Shown piece by piece: positions 10,707 through 20,529 of a stretch of DNA of 64,000 nt; the stretch's first letter is position 1; every line of letters starts with the position of its first letter. Origin of the DNA: Lunularia cruciata (Eukaryota > Streptophyta > Marchantiopsida > Lunulariales > Lunulariaceae); the NCBI GenBank assembly GCA_948567375.1, contig OX419759.1, forward strand, positions 53,162,593-53,226,592, read 5' to 3'. The notes beneath the pieces were generated by a model that was given only the letters and a program-made list of their open reading frames with translations, did not search any database and was not told the DNA's origin. The position numbers and the translations under genes were made by a program.

Positions 10707-11339
10707 TGTAATACCAAGGGTTAGCCATATGATCTAGATGTGTAATTCGGTTTGGTAACTTCTAGAATGATGTTATACATGATGGTCGAAATAGATCAGA
10801 TAAAAGTATCACCAAAAGAGTACTTCTACTAATAGGGCAGAAACCGAAATAGACTTGAGAACCTTAGAACCAATGGCTAGACATATGATTTAAAGGTGAG
10901 AATTGGTTTGGTAACATCTTGAAGGATGTTACATAGGATAGACTAAACAGATCAAAAAGAGGTATCACCAAAAGGGGACTTCTACTAATAGAGTAGGAAC
11001 CGAAATATGTCTGAAATCTTTGAAGGCAATTTCGGAGGCCTAAACGGATGAATTAGGCCTCAAAAATGTGTAGGTTTTCCCCCAATGGATGAAAGGTTGG
11101 CCTTCCCTCCCCCCCTGCTTTGTCTCGTCAAGAGCTTTCCAATGGTACCTTACGTGATTCTGAGATTCCTATAGGAAGATTCCCTAAAAGATTCCCTTCG
11201 GTCAAAGCTTGTTTGACCAACCAAATAGGACCTAGACCAGACAGGTCACCCATCCAAGTAATTAATCCAAGGGTGGAGCTTGCTGACAGGTCACCTATAT
11301 GTGTCTCTAATCCTATGGTGGAGCTTCCTTGGAGGAGAT
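10707..11339 (+). repeat. A1 3' LTR, left part
   Basis: The first 633 bp of the A1 3' LTR, ending where B1 inserted. It resumes at 16998. GAGAT at 11335..11339 is the left copy of the B1 target duplication. Confidence 0.9.
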
Positions 11340-11441
11340 TGTAAAAGACCGAAACCGAGGAGAGAAATAGGAGAATGGAAGCTCACATTGGGACACTTGA
11401 ATGAGGGAAAACTCTGAATGCCTAGCATGAGCTTCGGCCTT

Positions 11442-11452
11442 GGTATTTATAG
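11442..11452 (-). promoter_or_regulatory. TATA box of family-B LTR
   Basis: On the minus strand this reads CTATAAATACC, a canonical TATA box just downstream of the last GAAGCTTC cluster. The same site is in the B1 5' LTR at 16672..16682 and in B3. The upstream HSE-TATA order is that of heat-shock promoters. Confidence 0.7.
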
Positions 11453-11591
11453 GTAGCAAACAAGTCCCTTGAAGCTTCTCAAGAAGCTTCCTTGAGCTGC
11501 TTTCTTGGAGTGCAAGCCAAGTTAACTAGGAAGCTTCTCAAGAAGCTTCCTTCTAGAAGCCGCCTACTTGGCGTGCAAGCTAAGCTAGTTA

Positions 11592-11618
11592 GAAGCTTCT
11601 AGAAGCTTCCTTCTAGAA
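11592..11618. promoter_or_regulatory. Heat-shock element cluster in B1 LTR
   Basis: Alternating GAA and TTC triplets with exact 2-base spacers: GAA 11592, TTC 11597, GAA 11602, TTC 11607, followed one base later by TTC 11611 and GAA 11616. Four units in perfect phase satisfy the plant heat-shock factor consensus (nGAAnnTTCn repeats). The motif is seen directly; heat induction is inference. Confidence 0.7.
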
Positions 11619-11679
11619 GCTACCTGCTTAGGGCGCAAGTTAACTAGTTAGGAAGCTTCCCAAGAAGCTTCTTAGATGC

Positions 11680-11702
11680 TTCTAGAATATTCTAGAATAT
11701 TC
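11680..11702. promoter_or_regulatory. Perfect five-unit heat-shock element in B1 LTR
   Basis: TTC 11680, GAA 11685, TTC 11690, GAA 11695, TTC 11700, all with the 2-base spacer TA. Five in-phase units are more than the three usually needed for strong heat-shock-factor binding. The matching place in the B1 5' LTR has one 10-bp repeat unit fewer; the solo LTR at 47072 keeps the five-unit form. Confidence 0.75.
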
Positions 11703-11847
11703 TAGGCTATTTTGTCTTATTATCTACTTCATAAGCTCGACTAACTTTGTCGCTAAACTCCATATTGTTACATATTCCCCCGCCGCTAGTTGGTGACATC
11801 CTCGTCTCCAGTGAAGCTTCGAATTCCTTGATGGCCATCTGTGCATT

Positions 11848-11985
11848 CTAGAGGTGAGAAAGAGGTTCCCATGTAGCATCATGAAGGGGATACCCTTTCC
11901 AAAGGACCTTGTACTCCGTATGTTGGTGACGGCCTCGTTGAATATGGCGACGCGCAAGGATACGATCAACTTCGTACTCCTCATG
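11848..11985 (-). CDS. B1 chromodomain
   Basis: The C-terminal part of the pol reading region: YEVDRILARR, then YKVLWKGYPLHDATWEP. The pattern matches the chromodomain, so family B is also a chromovirus but distinct from A. It follows the integrase and precedes the 3' LTR by about 80 bp. Confidence 0.85.
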   Translation of the reverse strand, partial: HEEYEVDRILARRHIQRGRHQHTEYKVLWKGYPLHDATWEPLSHL

Positions 11986-11999
11986 ATCATTGATAGGGA

Positions 12000-14900
12000 C
12001 AGGAAGAGGGGGAGGTTGGACTCGAGAGGAAAAGGAAGAAGGGTTAGGAAAAAAGGGTTTCAACTTGGAAATATGAAAGACAGGATGGATACGCATGTGA
12101 CAAGGTAAGGCAAGACGATAAGCAACAGGAGAGATAATGTGGGTGATATCAAAGGGTCCTATCCAATTAGGAGCAAGTTTACGAACTTGGGTATCAAGTG
12201 GGAGAGGGAGGTTACTAGAGGATAGCATGACTTTATCACCAACTTCAAAGGTGAGATCACGACGATGATGGTCTGCATATTGTTTTTGGCGATTCTGAGC
12301 AACAAGGAGGTGAGATTTGGCTTGTTGGAGAGATTGGGATATAGTGGTCAAGAATGTAGAAGTATGAGGAACCTGAGAGGGAGGGGGAGCAAGAAGAGAA
12401 TCTGGAACAAGCGGATCTTGGCCAAAATTGAGAAAGAAGGGAGAAAATCCAGTGCTTGCCTATTTGGAATTGTTGTAGGCAAATTCTGCAACTGCAAGAC
12501 ATTCATCCCAGTTGGTATGGTGGACATTGACAAAGGCCCGCAACATATCCTCCAATGTACGATTGGCGCGTTCGGTTTGTCCATCAGTTTGAGGATGATA
12601 GGCCGTGGACAAAGCAAGCTTGGTGCCGAGTATCTGGAAGAGTGCTTGCCAAAACTTCCCGGTAAATCGAGGATCACGGTCGGAGATGAGTACACGTGGC
12701 ATCTCATGATGCTTGAAGACATTGTCAAAGTAGATTTGCGCTAAGGTTGGAGCATCCACGGTATCACAGGTTGGTGCCAAGTGGATTTGCTTACTAAGCT
12801 TTTCCACAAACACCACAATTGCGGTGTGTCCTTGTTTTGTCTTTGGCAAGGATGTGATGAGATCCAAGCTCACATGCTCCCAACGAGCGGATGGAATGGC
12901 GAGTGGTTGAAGGAGTCCACTCGGCTTCTGGTTGCTGGCCTTGTTCCGTTGGCAACTCTCACATGATCGGACAAAGTCTCGAACATATCGTGTCATGTTG
13001 GGCCACCACCATTGGCGTTGGAGGGTGCCCAAGGTCTTGTCCACTCCCATGTGACCAGCTATTGGTAAATCATGGGCTTCTTGAAGGCGCACAAGTCGAA
13101 GATCACCTTTGGTTGGAACATAGATCTGGTCTGCATGGAATAAAAGGCCTTCCTTGAAGGAGAAGGTGTTGTACTCCTTGTTGCGTGCTGTTAGACGACC
13201 GTGTACCATTTGGAAGAAGGGATCTTGCTATAGGGCTAACCGAAACTCGTTATGAATCTTGGGATCAATTGACACCATCGTAATTGCTGCCGCGATGAGA
13301 GGAAGAGACTTCAAATCAGGTCGTCGTGATAGAGCATCAAAGATGACATGGAACCGACCTGGTTTGTACTCAAGTTTGATATCAAACAATTGGAGTTGCT
13401 CTTCCCATCGATGATGTCGACTCTTCATGTGCTCTAGGTGTAAGGTCTGCAACAATGGCTTGTGATCAGTTTGCATGATCACTTGTTTCCCCAAGAGATA
13501 ATGCCTCCATACCTTGGTGGCATACACGATTGCAAGTTGTTCCTGATCTCGAGCAGAGTAATTTCTTTCAGCTGTATTTAGTTGGCGAGACACAAAGGCA
13601 ATAGGATGTAGTCCATCTGGAAATTCTTGTTGCAACATAGCTCCAATTGCAAAGTTAGAAGCATCAAAATCAACCACACAAGGTAGTTGAGGATCATATG
13701 GTTGAAGAATGGGTCTTGAAGACACCATATGCTTTAACTTCTGGAATGCTTCTTCATGCTTGGTGGTCCATTGGAAGCTCGAGTTCTTTCCCAAGAGGTC
13801 AGTCAATGGTGCAGCCACGTGAGCATAATAGTGAATGAACCGTCGGTAAAAACTGGCCAATCCGTTGAACGCTCGTACTTTGGTAGCATCCTTCGGGGTA
13901 GGCCAATCAGTAATGGCCTTGATCTTCTCTTCTTCCATCTTGATCCCCTCTGATGAGATCTTATGACCCAAGAAGGTAACCTCCTTCTGCCAAAAGGCAC
14001 ACTTTGACTTCTTGCAGTAAAATTTCCAATGTCGTAGTCGTCTTAGGACTTCTCGCACATGATTCATGTGTTCTGCCTCTGTCCTACTATAGATTAAGAT
14101 ATCATCTAAGAACACTACCACAGACTGATCCAATAGCCCCTCCAACACCCGATGCATCTGATCCATGAAGACTGCTGGAGCATTAGTGAGTCCGAAAGGT
14201 AGAACTCTCCACTCAAAATGTCCATACCTTGTACAAAAGGTAGTCTTTTTCACGTCCTCTCCTTCAATAGGAATTTGCCAATAGCCGCTACAAAGATCTA
14301 GCTTGGAAAAGTATCGTGCTCCACTTAATTGATCAAGCAAGTCATCGATCCGAGGCAAGGGATATGCATTCTTCACGGTTTGCTTATTGAGCCCACGGTA
14401 ATCAATACAGAAATGAAGTCCTCCATCCTTCTTTGGAACAAATAGTACCGGTGCTCCCCAAGGAGAGGTACTATGTCGTATGAAATCCTTCTCCAACAAC
14501 TTTGTAAGTGTTGTTCGCAACTCCTCCAACTCCTTTGGTGAGAGCCGATAGATTGGTCTACTCACTGGAGTACTTCCTGGCAATAATCTGATCTTGAAGG
14601 GCATACCTCGATCAGAGGGTAATCCCTTTGGCAGATCATCCGGAAACACATCTGCAAACTCTTGAACTATCCAATCAACCGTCGCTTGATGCGGCACTTG
14701 GCCCTCCTCAGATTGTTCTTGTGCAATCGGCTTGATCCACACCGCGAATACAGACTTATCTTCCTCCAAAGCTTGCTCTATGGCTGCTTCATTAACAAAC
14801 TTCCCTTCTAGGGACTCATCTCTCTTCCGAGCTTGCTCCATGGTTGCCTTCCTGGCAAACTTCCCATCTTGGGACTCATCTCCCTTCCAGATTCGCTCTA

Positions 14901-15372
14901 TGGCTACCTTCTCGACAAACTTCCCATCTTGGGACTGACTATTCTTAGGTGTCTTACTCAGAGGTGCCAGACAGCCTAATCGGAAATTCCTACCTTGGTG
15001 TTGTACTTGAATTTGGTGTCGGGTCCAATCAAATTGAACCTTATGACATTCAAGCCAAGGTAGACCCAGAATGATATCATAGTGTAGAGGTGCCACTACA
15101 AACCTCATACACTCTAAATACTCCTTCCCAATCTTGAAGGTAACAGGATGCAAGGTGCGGAATGCAGAACCCTTTCTACCATCTGCCATCATCAAACTAC
15201 TTCTTATCACTGGCTTGATAGGAATACCCAATTCCTTTACTACTTGCATAGACATGCAATTCTCTGAACTTCCAGAATCAACCAAAATTCTACAACCCCA
15301 ATTAGATATCATACCTTGCAAGTGAAGCAAACTTGCATAGGTCGAGCCTTCAATCCCATTGGAACTAATCAA
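12000..15372 (-). CDS. B1 pol (PR, RT, RNase H, INT)
   Basis: Reading from 15372 leftwards: aspartic protease with [12 protein letters not shown]; a linker with repeats of a DGKF...ESQ unit (about 14750..14935); reverse transcriptase with [25 protein letters not shown] and the catalytic [11 protein letters not shown]; RNase H with [17 protein letters not shown] and [10 protein letters not shown]; integrase with a zinc-binding end, [20 protein letters not shown] and [14 protein letters not shown]. One stretch of about 700 codons is uninterrupted, unusually long for this window, which fits the young LTR age. Confidence 0.93.
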
Positions 15373-15374
15373 GC

Positions 15375-16301
15375 TCCCAGTAGGCGGCTCGAAATCTCCT
15401 ACTGGGATTCCTCATTTCCCTGATCATTCCGCTCCACAACCTCCACTTGGGCAACTTGTCGAGGTCGTCCATTCTTGAGTGGACATTCAGCAATGTGATG
15501 CCCCAACTGGCAACAATAAAAACAACCTCCATTTTGTCGTAATCTTTCTCTATCTGCTGTGCCAAGTGGTCTTCGTTGGATAGCATCAATCTCCATTGGT
15601 ACCGGTTCTTCCACTCGTTGTACTGGTGGGTTTTGTGTAGGTCGAGGTCGAGACCAAGTTGTTGCAACTAAGGAATCAAAACGCTCAGCCAATTGCATGG
15701 CTTGTTCTACATTCTATGGCTCTCGCATGGTCACCTCCAATCTGGTTCGTGACTTCAATCCTTGCACAAATCGATCCAGAACTTCACCTTCTTGGATATC
15801 TGGAATTTGCATGATGATATTCTGAAATTGTGTGATGTAGCTTCTCACTGAGCCAATCTGCCTCAACTCCGCCAATTTATCTCGTGCAGCTCGGGTGGCA
15901 TTTATAGTCTGAAATCGACCAAGTATTGCATCCTTGAATTCTGCCCATGTAAAAATTGGTGTAACAATTTGTCGTTCAGCTCTTTCTACTCGGAATTGCC
16001 ACCAAAGTTTTACCACTCCATCCAATTGGCTAGAAGCCAAGAGAATTTGTTTCCGTTCGTCTTGAAGATTGGTGGCTTCAAAGTAACGTTCACAGTCAAA
16101 CACAAAATTCTCCACTGTGCCTGGAAGATTCTTGCCTTCAAACACCTTGGGTTTTGGAAATCGAATGCAATCTTCTCCATCTCAAACTGGCGCTTTGTCT
16201 ATCTGTTCTCGTTGTTGCTGGTCTCGTTCATCCAACAATCGAGTAAGATGCTCGATTTGTTGTTGCATTGCAAGGATAACATCCGGTATTGCCGCCATCG
16301 C
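15375..16301 (-). CDS. B1 gag with zinc knuckle
   Basis: Starts [14 protein letters not shown] near 16301 and carries the retrotransposon gag core ([14 protein letters not shown], then [11 protein letters not shown] and the [13 protein letters not shown] block). A CCHC knuckle lies at 15483..15524 (C-X2-C-X4-H-X4-C). The last part overlaps or abuts pol at about 15372. Broken at about two points. Confidence 0.85.
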
Positions 16302-16331
16302 TACTACTCTATTCCACTACCTGCAATTTAT

Positions 16332-16547
16332 CTAGTTGATTAACACGTAGATACAACACGTCCACCGTTCTCCATAAGTTACAATTGGAAGTATCAAGGG
16401 TTCCTTTGACACAGTGATCATATGTAGAAAATCCTGCCCAAAGCGTGAGGTGATGAATTGTGTGAAATGATGCTTTGGTAATATCTGGACATGAAAGTCC
16501 CAATGGTTTGGTGGAAGTGGATTTGGTGGTCCATAAATTCCATCCAT
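16332..16547 (-). CDS. B1 leader reading frame
   Basis: A 71-codon frame between primer site and gag, starting MDGIYGPPNPLPP, then WDFHVQIL, FITSRFGQDF and a LILPIVTYGERW...CIYVL end. The order and spacing of these blocks parallels the family-A leader (FHIKVMYI, VYHFGAEF, VILPVMIYDREW, IYILL). The reading frame also extends upstream into the LTR. Function unknown. Confidence 0.6.
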   Translation of the reverse strand: MDGIYGPPNPLPPNHWDFHVQILPKHHFTQFITSRFGQDFLHMITVSKEPLILPIVTYGERWTCCIYVLIN

Positions 16548-16557
16548 CCCATTCCTG

Positions 16558-16569
16558 CTCTGATACCAA
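16558..16569 (-). other. Primer-binding site of B1
   Basis: On the minus strand TTGGTATCAGAG, continuing to C, directly follows the 5' LTR. It is the initiator-Met-tRNA type, as in family A. Confidence 0.9.
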
Positions 16570-16992
16570 TGTAAAAGACCAAAACCAAGGAGAGAAATAG
16601 GAGAATGGAAGCTCACATTGGGACACTTGAATGAGGGAAAACTCTGAATGCCTAGCATGAGCTTCGGCCTTGGTATTTATAAGTAGCAAACAAGTCCCTT
16701 GAAGCTTCTCAAGAAGCTTCCTTGAGCCGCTTTCTTGGAGTGCAAGCCAAGTTAACTAGGAAGCTTCTCAAGAAGCTTCCTTCTAGAAGCCGCCTACTTG
16801 GCGTGCAAGCTAAGCTAGTTAGAAGCTTCTAGAAGCTTCCTTCTAGAAGCTACCTGCTTAGGGCGCAAGTTAACTAGTTAGGAAGCTTCCCAAGAAGCTT
16901 CTTAGATGCTTCTAGAATATTCTAGGCTATTTTGTCTTATTATCTACTTCATAAGCTCGACTAACTTCGTCGCTAAACTCCATATTGTTATA
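16570..16992 (-). repeat. B1 5' LTR
   Basis: 423 bp, about 98.5% alike to the 3' LTR by eye. It has the same GAAGCTTC clusters and a TATA box at 16672..16682. Confidence 0.95.
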
Positions 16993-16997
16993 GAGAT

Positions 16998-17099
16998 CCT
17001 CTTTGTCTATATAATAAAGAGAAGGTGCTCCCTTGGGGCATCAAAGGTTTGAGTGTGCAATCTGTGTTTTCTCTCTTCTCTTGTCCTCAGAGTATTACA
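16998..17099 (+). repeat. A1 3' LTR, right part
   Basis: The last 102 bp of the A1 3' LTR, including the TATA box and the GAGTATTACA end. Just before it, GAGAT (16993..16997) is the right copy of the B1 target duplication. With the left part it adds up to the length of the 5' LTR. Confidence 0.9.
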
Positions 17100-17104
17100 A
17101 CGAG

Positions 17105-19948
17105 TTAGCATGGTTCCTTTTCCTCTTACTCCCTCAATGGTGTTTTTATTATGCTAGAGGAGGACATGCGGGGCATAGAGAGGTGGCTGTTAGATTTCAT
17201 CGATTTCGAGCGGAAGATTGGGTAGCCCTTCAGGAGGAGTCGGTTAGGGCTACACAATTTAGGAGACAAGCATCGCCATAGGATACCACAAATTCCATTT
17301 GATTACAACGATGTAGGACATTGGGTCAAGCAGGAGAGTTTAATAGAGCAGCACGAGCACTACACCCTTTGTTTATAGCGAGTCCTATTGATGAGACCAT
17401 CTCTTCTCTACGCTCACTACATCCTATAGCAGTAGAAGGACTACCACTAGAGGTCTTTGATTATCAGCATGAGCAGCCTTCATGTCTTGATAGGTTGTTA
17501 TTTGCACAAGCATTGTGCACTACCCCTTGCTTTTCCTCAGGAGGCTTGTGAGGGATGGTTTATGAGCAGCTTAGAGATTGCTTCCAGGCAGATGATCCTT
17601 CTAGTGGTTTTACCAAGTGGTTTTGGGTGGCTGTAGCAAGAGCAAGAGGAGATATTCCTATGTCTGTTAGTCAGGTCTTAGGTGCTAGTTGATTTCTCAT
17701 AATGGAGAAGGACATGGGAGGCATTAGACCGATTTTTATTGGAGAGATCTTTTTGTGTTTGGTCAATCATACTATTGTCCTTCAGCATCGTTCTCACTTT
17801 TGACAACACCTTAGTCCACATCAGTTTGGAGTAGCTACACTTGGAGGATGTGACGCTATATCTCTAGGCATTAGGCACTCCTAGATATCCATCCGGAGTG
17901 GGTCGTCCTACAAGTGGATGTTGAGAACGCTTTTAATAGCGTCTCATGTGCATCCGTCATTAGAGAGCTTAGGGAGGCTGGTGGATCCTTGGCAAGTCTC
18001 ATTCCTTTTGTGTAGTCTTTTTATGGCTCTCCAACTTCCCTTTACTACCAGCATGGTGGTTTACAGGAGGGAGGCACCATCTTGGACTCAACTGTTGGTA
18101 CACATGAGGGAGATCCTTTGGGGAGCCCTTATTTGCCATGGCTCACTTTAGAGCTCTCCTACTACTACTTTGGCCATGCCAGGTTGTGTATTTCCCTCCT
18201 TGGCAGATGATATACACATCGTAGGCCCTACAGATCAGATTAGGCAGGCCTTTGACTACTTGACTGCCAAGCTCATTTAATAGGCTTGAGAGTCAAGGTG
18301 TCAAAGTGTAGGGCATGGTCCTCTTTAGGTATCCCTCCCCACCTTGAGCTTCCAGAGGGTTGTATCACATCCACAAATGGACTTCGTGTTCTTGGAGTGC
18401 TTGTAGGATCGTAGGATTTTGTCACACGCTTCTTAGATGCTGCTCTTGCAGAGGATGTTCTCCATGTGGATGACCTTCCATTACTAGGAGATCCACAAGT
18501 TGCATTTGTATACTCTCTTCCAGTATTGCTCGTCGACCATCCTACCTCATCCATACAATTCCCCCTCATCGTCCTTCCTATCACATTTGAGAGCATTTGA
18601 TAGGAGGATTATGGGAGTCTTTGGTGATATTATTGGACCAAGGACTTTTGAGTGTGTGACAAGGGATTTGGCACGTAGAAAGACGGCTCTATTGATCTCA
18701 TGTGGTGGGGTTGGCTTGCTTTCTATGTAGGAGACATCACCTATAGCATTTTTGGGTAGTTGGGCTCTCTTGGCACCCCTACTTTCCTCTCATTTTGTGG
18801 TTGCTGATAGGCTGGTCTTGGAGACTTATGTGACAGAGGTGGAAGGAAGATCCTTTTCTCTCCAAGTGTTATTGCGGCAAACAATAGATAGTCTATCCCC
18901 ATGAGCACGAGAGGATTTTCCACCTTTTGCTTCACTATCGTCAGATTGGACTAGAGGTTTATAGTCTTCCTTGATGGAGCGATAGTGTGAGCATACGCTA
19001 CATTCTCTCTTAGTTGACTCATCCATTCCTCAGGCTACTAGAGCACGTCTTTGCTCTTGCTCCGGCAAGGGTGCATGCTCTTGGATCCTAGCTCGATCAT
19101 GCATTAGGGCTTTCCGACTCACACTAGCTACTTTCTCTACAGCGATGAGGTTTTGCCTAGGTTTGGTCCACCCATTTGCATCTTCATTACTCACTTGTGA
19201 GTGTGGTTCTACACTAGATGCAGCAACGGTCCACATGACACGGTGTCCTTTTGGAGGACAGAGGATAGCTACCCATGATGCCATTAGAGACATAATGTTT
19301 GCTATGGCACGAGAGAGTGGATACTTGGCTTGGATGGAGTGTTTGTATGCTTTGTAGACAACACATGTCAAGGCGGACTTATACTTGGTCCGAGATGATC
19401 AGGTGACAATAGCGGATGTCATGGTTATAGACCCTACGCGGGATACAGTTTTGGAGGAAGTGATTACCCATCCTCTTGGATGTGCGGCGAGTGCAACAGC
19501 AGGTCGCAAGGTCTCCAAGTATAGGGGCATGCAGCAAGGTCACCTCTTTGTTCCTCTAGCCTTGGAGTTATATGGAGCGATGGACACGGCATTTGACACA
19601 TTTGTCAAGGAGTGCACAAGAGCTTATCATGTTAGGTGTCAAGGGGTACCACTCTCACTCTCATACTTTGTAGCATATTTTAGATAGCATGTGTACGTTG
19701 CTCTACAGAGGGTAGTGGCTTGTGCAATCCATAGGAGAGCAATCACATTAGGTGATGTTTCTTTGGATGCTCCAGTTATGGGTAGACCGTACGACTTGCA
19801 TACCTTGGATATCTTAGGTGCGGTAGGGCAGATTTCTCATATAGACTATATTGGGGCTTAGCCTTATGTTACCTTTTTTGTCTCTCCCTTGTATGACTTG
19901 ATGGGGTCTTCCCATCCTTCATTTTTCCTATGCGGACGCCTTTCATTC
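17105..19948 (+). mobile_element. LINE L1, main part: RT, CCHC finger, restriction-like endonuclease
   Basis: Continues the LINE interrupted at 4148. Reverse transcriptase: motif A as VDVENAFNSVS (from 17914) and the catalytic LADDIHIVGP (about 18200..18228), with QFGVATLGGCDA between H/P-rich blocks before motif A. Downstream a CCHC finger (19196..19246; C-X1-C-X9-H-X3-C), then ADLYLVRDDQVTIAD, where Asp codons at 19376 and 19415 are separated by 12 residues, the (P)DX12-14D signature of restriction-like endonucleases, followed by a VSKYRG Lys and a LALELYG Glu. This N-finger/RT/CCHC/RLE order is that of R2-type LINEs. The copy is dead: in-frame stops include TGA near 17551 and 17690 and TAG at 19355-19357, plus frame changes. 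The 3' end is placed where similarity to L2 stops. Confidence 0.7.
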
Positions 19949-20291
19949 TCCAAGTACCTTCAAAGATGCGACGTGTACTGGAGTATTGTCATCAAAAATT
20001 GTCCCTGAGGAAAAACATTCTTCAAAACACATTTAACATTAGAATGATCCTACATTTCAAATCACTACAAATTCATCACATGCTTTGCTCTAGACTTCCC
20101 AGATATTTTCTTCATACAATAGACTCAGCCACTTATACTCCTATACTAACAATCTTTTCAAACAAAATTATTAGATCATTGAGCTTACTTTGTAGATGCA
20201 CAACCATGTAGAGTCACAAGAGGGGAAAACAACTACTACTAACAAGAACAACCAAAATAAAAAATAATAATGGAAAAACAAGTCTTCCTTT

Positions 20292-20329
<38 letters not shown>

Positions 20330-20529
20330 ATAAACTTGGTTTCAATTATCCTTAGGGTTGCACAAGATCCGATCATGAGCTGGAAGTTTGCTAATATAAG
20401 TGTTTTGGACTTTGTAAGGTGTCTTACAGATTTTCTCTAGCTTAAACTAAAAACTTTGCTGCATATGTGTTAGCCTTGAGCATAATGCAAAGGTGCATGA
20501 TATCTTGCATATCAATACTACCATTGAGA
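19949..20529. other. Spacer between the two inverted LINEs
   Basis: Gene-free. It separates the 3' ends of LINE L1 (+) and LINE L2 (-). It contains an AT microsatellite and otherwise AT-rich unique-looking sequence. Parts may be the LINEs' 3' untranslated regions, but the two sides do not match each other beyond the stated limits. Confidence 0.5.
20295..20325. repeat. AT microsatellite
   Basis: About 15 AT dinucleotides in a row. It may mark the tail of one of the flanking LINEs, though this cannot be shown. Confidence 0.85.

Larger units (their letters stand above)
11340..11772 (-). repeat. B1 3' LTR
   Basis: 433 bp. On the plus strand it runs from TGTAAAAGACC to ATATTGTTACA. It is packed with GAAGCTTC and TTCTAGAA blocks that form heat-shock-element arrays, followed in the element's own direction by a TATA box. 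Ten LTRs of this family occur in the window. Confidence 0.95.
11340..16992 (-). mobile_element. Ty3/gypsy chromovirus B1, best-preserved copy
   Basis: Inserted in the A1 3' LTR with the duplication GAGAT on both sides. Length 5.65 kb. Read on the minus strand: 5' LTR 16570..16992, Met primer site, leader frame, gag with zinc knuckle, pol, chromodomain, 3' LTR 11340..11772. The LTRs differ by about six substitutions (all transitions) plus one 10-bp repeat-unit difference over 423 bp, so it is among the youngest insertions here. It looks nearly whole, with a few breaks. Confidence 0.95.
4149..17099 (+). mobile_element. Ty3/gypsy chromovirus A1 with two nested insertions
   Basis: A family-A element in LINE L1, flanked by the 5-bp target duplication ACGAG (4144..4148 and 17100..17104). 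Parts in order: 5' LTR 4149..4887, Met-tRNA primer site, doubled leader reading frame, gag with zinc knuckle, protease, reverse transcriptase, RNase H, integrase, chromodomain, polypurine tract, and a 3' LTR split into 10707..11339 and 16998..17099. A solo family-C LTR sits before the RT (7125..7812) and complete element B1 sits in the 3' LTR. About 5% LTR divergence by eye (20-odd differences in the first 400 bases) makes it older than B1, as nesting requires. The coding region is broken several times. Confidence 0.92.

Noticed and set aside
11460-11660. GAAGCTTC repeats as a CRISPR array or satellite
   Set aside because: There are no equal-length spacers and no repeat-spacer regularity. The motifs sit at fixed places in each LTR and form heat-shock-element phase.
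13228-15372. A 714-codon minus-strand frame as a host gene
   Set aside because: It contains protease, RT and RNase H motifs and lies between LTRs with a target duplication, so it is B1 pol.
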